This document shows, in pieces, positions 60,569 to 64,000 of a stretch of 64,000 nucleotides of DNA. The notes below the pieces were generated by a model. The model worked only from the letters and a program-made list of their open reading frames with translations, ran no database searches and had not been told where the DNA came from. This DNA comes from Pectobacterium carotovorum (lineage in GTDB: Bacteria > Pseudomonadota > Gammaproteobacteria > Enterobacterales > Enterobacteriaceae), in NCBI RefSeq assembly GCF_033898505.1, contig NZ_JAXAFK010000002.1, positions 434,001 through 498,000 of the forward strand, in the 5' to 3' direction. The stretch's first letter is position 1. Every line of letters starts with the position of its first letter. The position numbers and the translations under genes were made by a program.

Positions 60569-62371
60569 ATGGGGAGAACCCGGGTGAATCAGCACATAGC
60601 GCATTTCTGGGATAGCCAGCAACACGACAGTCAGCAGCAGAACGTTCAACACGAGGCTACACCACGCACCGCGGGTTCTCGAGCATTACGGATCGCGGTG
60701 ACCCTTGCCTGTCTGGGGCTGGCTGGCTGTGCCGTCAAGCCTGAGCCGGTTACGATCGAACAGCAGGTTGCTCAGGCGCTGAGCGACAGAACGCAGATGT
60801 TCGCCAATCAGGAACCGGTGCGCGGCACGATCACGCTGGATGAAGCGATTGCCCGTGCGCTGAAATATAACCTGCAACAGCGGGTCGCGCTGATGGAACA
60901 GGCGATGGAAGATGACCTGTTGGGCGTACAGAATCTGGATATGCTATTACCTAAACTGACCGCGCGCGCCGGGCTGCAAACCCGCGACAACGTAGCCGGT
61001 TCCAGCAGCCAGTCGGTGACTACGGGACGACAATCGCTGGAAGCATCCACCAGTCAGGATCAGACCCAGCGCACCGCCGATCTGACGATGAGCTGGAACG
61101 TGCTGGATTTTGGTATCAGTTATTTCAACGCCAAAGTACAGGCGAACAAATCGCTGGCGGCGGAAGAACGCCGTCGTCGTGTCGTCGCGGATATTACCCG
61201 TCAGGTGCGGACGGCCTATTGGGAGGCCGCCACGGCGCAGCGTTTGCAGCCGGAAGTGACCACGGCGCTGACGCAGGCGCGTCAGGCGCTGGAATACGCG
61301 CGTCAGACCGAACAGCAGCGCCTGCTGGCACCGGTTGAGGCACTGCGTTTCCAGAAAAATATGCTGGAGATGGTGCGCCAGTTGGAAATCGTCGACAGCG
61401 ATCTGGTGGTAGCAAAATCCCGTCTGGCCGCGTTGATGAATCTGCCGCCGTCGAGCAAATATGATGTTGTCGTGCCGAGCGAAAGCAGTCTGGTTGCGCC
61501 GAAGATGGCCTATTCGCTCGACGATCTGGAAAACTTCTCGATGGTTAAACGCCCGGAAGTGCGCGAAGAGAGCTATCTGGCACGCAATAGCGTACTGGAA
61601 ACTCGTAAATCGCTGCTGCGTCTGCTGCCGGGCGTGTCGCTGTTTGCCGGTATCAACGGCGACAGCAACAGCTATCTGGTCAATCATCAGTGGGCAAACG
61701 CGGGCGTTCAGGTCAGCGGCAACCTGCTGAACGTGCTGTCGTGGTCGTCGGTTAAACGTGCCGGACAGGCGAATGAAGATCTGGCAGAAGTTCGTCGTCA
61801 GGCGCTACGCATGGCGGTGCTGACGCAGGTGAACGTTGCCTGGCAGGAATATCAGCAGAGTACGCGGATGTTCGGTCGCTACCAGGAACTGGCGCGGATT
61901 CAGCGCGGCATCCTCAATCAGACCACGCTCAGCGTACAGCATCGTGCCGAAACGCAGATGGAACAGGTGCGTGTCAGCACGGAAACCATTCTGACCACCC
62001 GCGCGCGTGACCGCAGTTTTGCCGATGTGCAGAACGCGCTGGGCGCGGTGTATCAGGCTGCCGGACTGGATGTACTGCCGGATAACGTGAGCGATGTCAG
62101 CCTGGCGGCGCTGAGCAGCTCGATTGCCCGCACCACGGGTAACCTTGAGAAAGGCGGCGTTGCGGTACCGCGTCTGTCCCTGTCAACACCGGCGACGTCG
62201 GCCACCACGACCGCTTCTGCCGTCACCTCTTCCGCAACAGGTTCAGCTGTCTCTAAGCCCATCACGCCTGTGGCTGTAACGCCACCGGCTAACGCGGGGA
62301 AACCCTACCGCGTCGTGAATACAGACATGTGGGATAACCTACAATCCCTACAGGCGGGAGGCTCGCGTTAA
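60569..62371 (+). CDS. TolC-family outer-membrane channel, lipoprotein form
   Basis: A 600-residue outer-membrane factor. A polar N-terminus precedes LACLGLAGC, with Cys54 as a candidate lipid anchor. TolC-type coiled-coil repeats span about residues 85-490 (ITLDEAIARALKYNLQQRVALMEQAM ... VRTAYWEAATAQRLQPEV ... VNVAWQEYQQSTRMFGRYQEL). The last ~90 residues are Ala/Thr/Ser-rich (TPATSATTTASAVTSSATGSA). ATG 60569 is the first start. GTG 60584 has GGGGAGA at better spacing and would give a 595-residue protein. It is coupled to the adaptor gene by TAATG at 62369-62373. It follows the giant gene after 130 bases. Confidence 0.88.
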   Translation: MGRTRVNQHIAHFWDSQQHDSQQQNVQHEATPRTAGSRALRIAVTLACLGLAGCAVKPEPVTIEQQVAQALSDRTQMFANQEPVRGTITLDEAIARALKYNLQQRVALMEQAMEDDLLGVQNLDMLLPKLTARAGLQTRDNVAGSSSQSVTTGRQSLEASTSQDQTQRTADLTMSWNVLDFGISYFNAKVQANKSLAAEERRRRVVADITRQVRTAYWEAATAQRLQPEVTTALTQARQALEYARQTEQQRLLAPVEALRFQKNMLEMVRQLEIVDSDLVVAKSRLAALMNLPPSSKYDVVVPSESSLVAPKMAYSLDDLENFSMVKRPEVREESYLARNSVLETRKSLLRLLPGVSLFAGINGDSNSYLVNHQWANAGVQVSGNLLNVLSWSSVKRAGQANEDLAEVRRQALRMAVLTQVNVAWQEYQQSTRMFGRYQELARIQRGILNQTTLSVQHRAETQMEQVRVSTETILTTRARDRSFADVQNALGAVYQAAGLDVLPDNVSDVSLAALSSSIARTTGNLEKGGVAVPRLSLSTPATSATTTASAVTSSATGSAVSKPITPVAVTPPANAGKPYRVVNTDMWDNLQSLQAGGSR

Positions 62372-63126
62372 TGGCTTTCGGCATGATGCGTCCGCTGTTG
62401 CTGGTGAGTGCGTTAAGTCTGCCCCTGTGGGGGCAGGCTGCGACGACGGGAGACATTCGCGTACAGCTTAGCGCGCAGCGCTATACCGTGTTATCCAGCG
62501 AAATTGCCGGAAAAGTGACGGATATTGCGGTGAAAGAGGGGGAACACTTCAAGCAGGGCGATACGCTGGTGACGTTTGACTGCACCGTGCTGCGTGAAAA
62601 GCTGAACTACTCAAACGCCGCAGAGAATGCCGCGCGTAAGAAGCTAGCGATTGCCGATCGACTGGATAAGCTCAATTCGATCAGCCTGTCGGATGTCGAT
62701 CAGGCACGATCGTCGGTGTCGATGGCGCAGGCCGAAAGCGGCGTTAATCGCGCCATGCTGCAACGCTGTGTCATTAAAGCGCCGTTCTCCGGCCGCGTAA
62801 CGGAAACCAAAGTGAAACGTTGGGAATCCGTGCCGGAAGGTAAAGAGCTGCTGGCGATTTATGATGACAGCGCGTTCGAGCTGGAAATGATTGTGCCGTC
62901 GCGCTGGCTGGTGTGGTTAAAGCAAGGCAGCGCTTTTCAGGTTACGCTGGATGAAACCGGACTGAGCTATCCGGCGGAAATCAGCCGGCTTTCTTCGGCG
63001 ATCGATCCGGTTAGCCAATCGGTAAAAGTCTTTGGTCGCATTACCCAGTCTACTGCTGGATTACTGCCGGGCATGAGCGGTGTGGCGCAAATCGTGCCGC
63101 CTGATGCAGGCAGCGTGTCGCCATGA
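62371..63126 (+). CDS. HlyD-like periplasmic adaptor
   Basis: A 251-residue adaptor with a signal peptide or anchor (residues 1-24, LVSALSLPLWGQA). A biotinyl/lipoyl-like half motif IAGKVTDIAVKEGEHFKQGDTLVTFDCTVL (about residues 44-73) and its partner CVIKAPFSGRVTETKVKRWESVPEGKELLAIYD (about 131-163) flank a short coiled coil. The beta-barrel and end part contain LLPGMSGVAQIVPP. It overlaps both neighbours (TAATG upstream, ATGA downstream). It is small for HlyD (usually ~400-480), closer to short RND-type adaptors. It is expected to connect the TolC-like channel to an inner-membrane component. Confidence 0.86.
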   Translation: MAFGMMRPLLLVSALSLPLWGQAATTGDIRVQLSAQRYTVLSSEIAGKVTDIAVKEGEHFKQGDTLVTFDCTVLREKLNYSNAAENAARKKLAIADRLDKLNSISLSDVDQARSSVSMAQAESGVNRAMLQRCVIKAPFSGRVTETKVKRWESVPEGKELLAIYDDSAFELEMIVPSRWLVWLKQGSAFQVTLDETGLSYPAEISRLSSAIDPVSQSVKVFGRITQSTAGLLPGMSGVAQIVPPDAGSVSP

Positions 63127-64000
63127 CCGAACGGAACACGACAGCAGCACAAACTGAACAGGATACCCGGCTGGCGCTGCTGGCCGAGTTGTTGCAGCTG
63201 CAAAGCCGTGCCAGAGCGCGTGAAACGCTGGATGAACTGGCGTTTTTTATCGTCAACGAGACGCATAATTTAGTGAAGTATCGACAGGCGCTGCTGTGGG
63301 ACGGCGATAAACGGCGCTTGCAGGCGGCCTCCGGGCTGGTCTCTCTCGATCACAACGCGCCGTTTTGTACCGAATTTAGCCGCCTGTGCCGCCAGTGGCA
63401 GGAAGAGGGGCGTCAAACGCAGGCGCTGCAATGCCGCGAGCTGCCTGCCGATGACCAGATTTTGTGGCAGGAACATCTGCCGGAATTTTTACTCTGGCTG
63501 CCGCTGCGTTTACCGCAGGGCGATACGCCGCTGGTGCTGGTGTTAGCACGGGATAGCGCGTGGCTGCCTGCCGAGATCGTGCTGCTGGAAAAACTGGCAG
63601 ACGCCTACGCGCACGCCTGGTCGAGCCTGTGCAAAGTGCGCCGCCGCCCGTCGAAAACGCCGCCTGCCAGACGCCGTTTGATCGTTGCTGCGATCGTGGT
63701 GCTGGTGCTGATCTTATTGATTCCGGTTCGTCAGTCGGTGCTGGCGCCGGCGGAGATCGTCGCACATCGTCCGGTGATGGTGCGCGCCCCTGTGGCGGGC
63801 GTGGTGGATGACATACTGGTTCGCCCTAATCAGTCCGTCAGCGCTAATCAGTCGCTGGTGCGACTGGACGTGCGCGAACTGGAAAACCGGCTGGAATCGG
63901 CCCGACAGGCTTTTGCCACCGCCGATGCCCAGTATCGTCAGGCACAGCAGCAGGCGCTGTTCGATGCCAATAGCAAAGCCAGCCTGGCCGTGTTGCAAAG
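63123..64000 (+). CDS. GAF-domain HlyD-like membrane protein, 3' end outside window
   Basis: ATG 63123 overlaps the adaptor stop (ATGA) and the frame stays open to the right edge, giving at least 292 residues. Residues ~15-165 read as a GAF-like domain (LAELLQLQSRARARETLDELAFFIVNETHNLVKYRQALLW ... LAEIVLLEKLADAYAHAWSSL region). A basic patch and one membrane helix follow (about 184-202, RRLIVAAIVVLVLILLIPV). Then comes a biotinyl/lipoyl half motif VRAPVAGVVDDILVRPNQSVSANQSLVRLDV (about 220-250) and the start of a coiled coil. It is thus an inner-membrane adaptor with a cytoplasmic sensory domain. The continuation is not visible. Confidence 0.85.
   Translation, partial: MTERNTTAAQTEQDTRLALLAELLQLQSRARARETLDELAFFIVNETHNLVKYRQALLWDGDKRRLQAASGLVSLDHNAPFCTEFSRLCRQWQEEGRQTQALQCRELPADDQILWQEHLPEFLLWLPLRLPQGDTPLVLVLARDSAWLPAEIVLLEKLADAYAHAWSSLCKVRRRPSKTPPARRRLIVAAIVVLVLILLIPVRQSVLAPAEIVAHRPVMVRAPVAGVVDDILVRPNQSVSANQSLVRLDVRELENRLESARQAFATADAQYRQAQQQALFDANSKASLAVLQ

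Noticed and set aside
1..64000. CRISPR arrays, rRNA genes, insertion sequences
   Set aside because: No regularly spaced repeats, no rRNA-like sequence and no transposase frames were found; the only mobile DNA recognised is the tRNA-Gly element.

Overview
The window looks like chromosome of a plant-associated enterobacterium of the Pectobacterium type. The evidence is the enterobacterial core block ygfZ / sdhE-cptA / fldB / xerD-dsbC-recJ-prfB-lysS, products that read as close to E. coli proteins (YhjE, LpxP, GhxP, YjcE), and a complete tad/rcp/flp pilus locus. The genus is inferred from gene content, not proven.

Region by region. 1-5.1 kb: the end of a sugar ABC transporter operon converges on a GH36 alpha-galactosidase whose promoter carries two perfect LacI-type operators, with a LacI-family regulator next door. 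5.2-21.5 kb: housekeeping genes, including an HD hydrolase, trhA, ygfZ, sdhE-cptA, rlmF, a small STN-domain lipoprotein behind fldB, a thioesterase, yhjE, xerD-dsbC-recJ, prfB with its programmed +1 frameshift, lysS, and an AraC/LysE-exporter pair. 21.55-27.92 kb: a 6.3-kb integrative element inserted in a tRNA-Gly(CCC) gene. It is bounded by a 23-bp att duplication and carries a tyrosine integrase, a KilA-N protein, a DUF2303-like protein and several small unknown proteins. Its non-coding region has two copies of a 19-bp sequence that resembles promoters of T7/SP6-type phage RNA polymerases. 28-35.2 kb: host genes (NTF2-like protein, DUF1176 protein, lpxP, ghxP, yjcE). Between lpxP and ghxP, on the minus strand, lie two tandem small ORFs of 23 and 28 codons behind a good sigma-70 promoter and a perfect CRP core site. 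The second resembles the E. coli small protein AzuC.

35.6-64 kb: a two-component system with a 16/19 Fur-box match upstream, then flp-tadV-rcpC-rcpA-rcpB-tadZABCDEFG, all on the plus strand with short gaps or overlaps. A 14/19 Fur-box match sits in the flp leader. The locus continues into a 3227-residue secreted-type protein (LEPR-type N-terminal motif, four lactonase-like beta-propeller regions, no RTX nonapeptides seen). It is followed by a TolC-like outer-membrane lipoprotein, an HlyD-like adaptor and a GAF-HlyD hybrid that runs off the right edge. No ABC exporter is visible among these genes, so the cassette may be a non-canonical export system for the giant protein.

Start codons were chosen by ribosome-binding site and family length. 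They differ in several places from the longest open frame.
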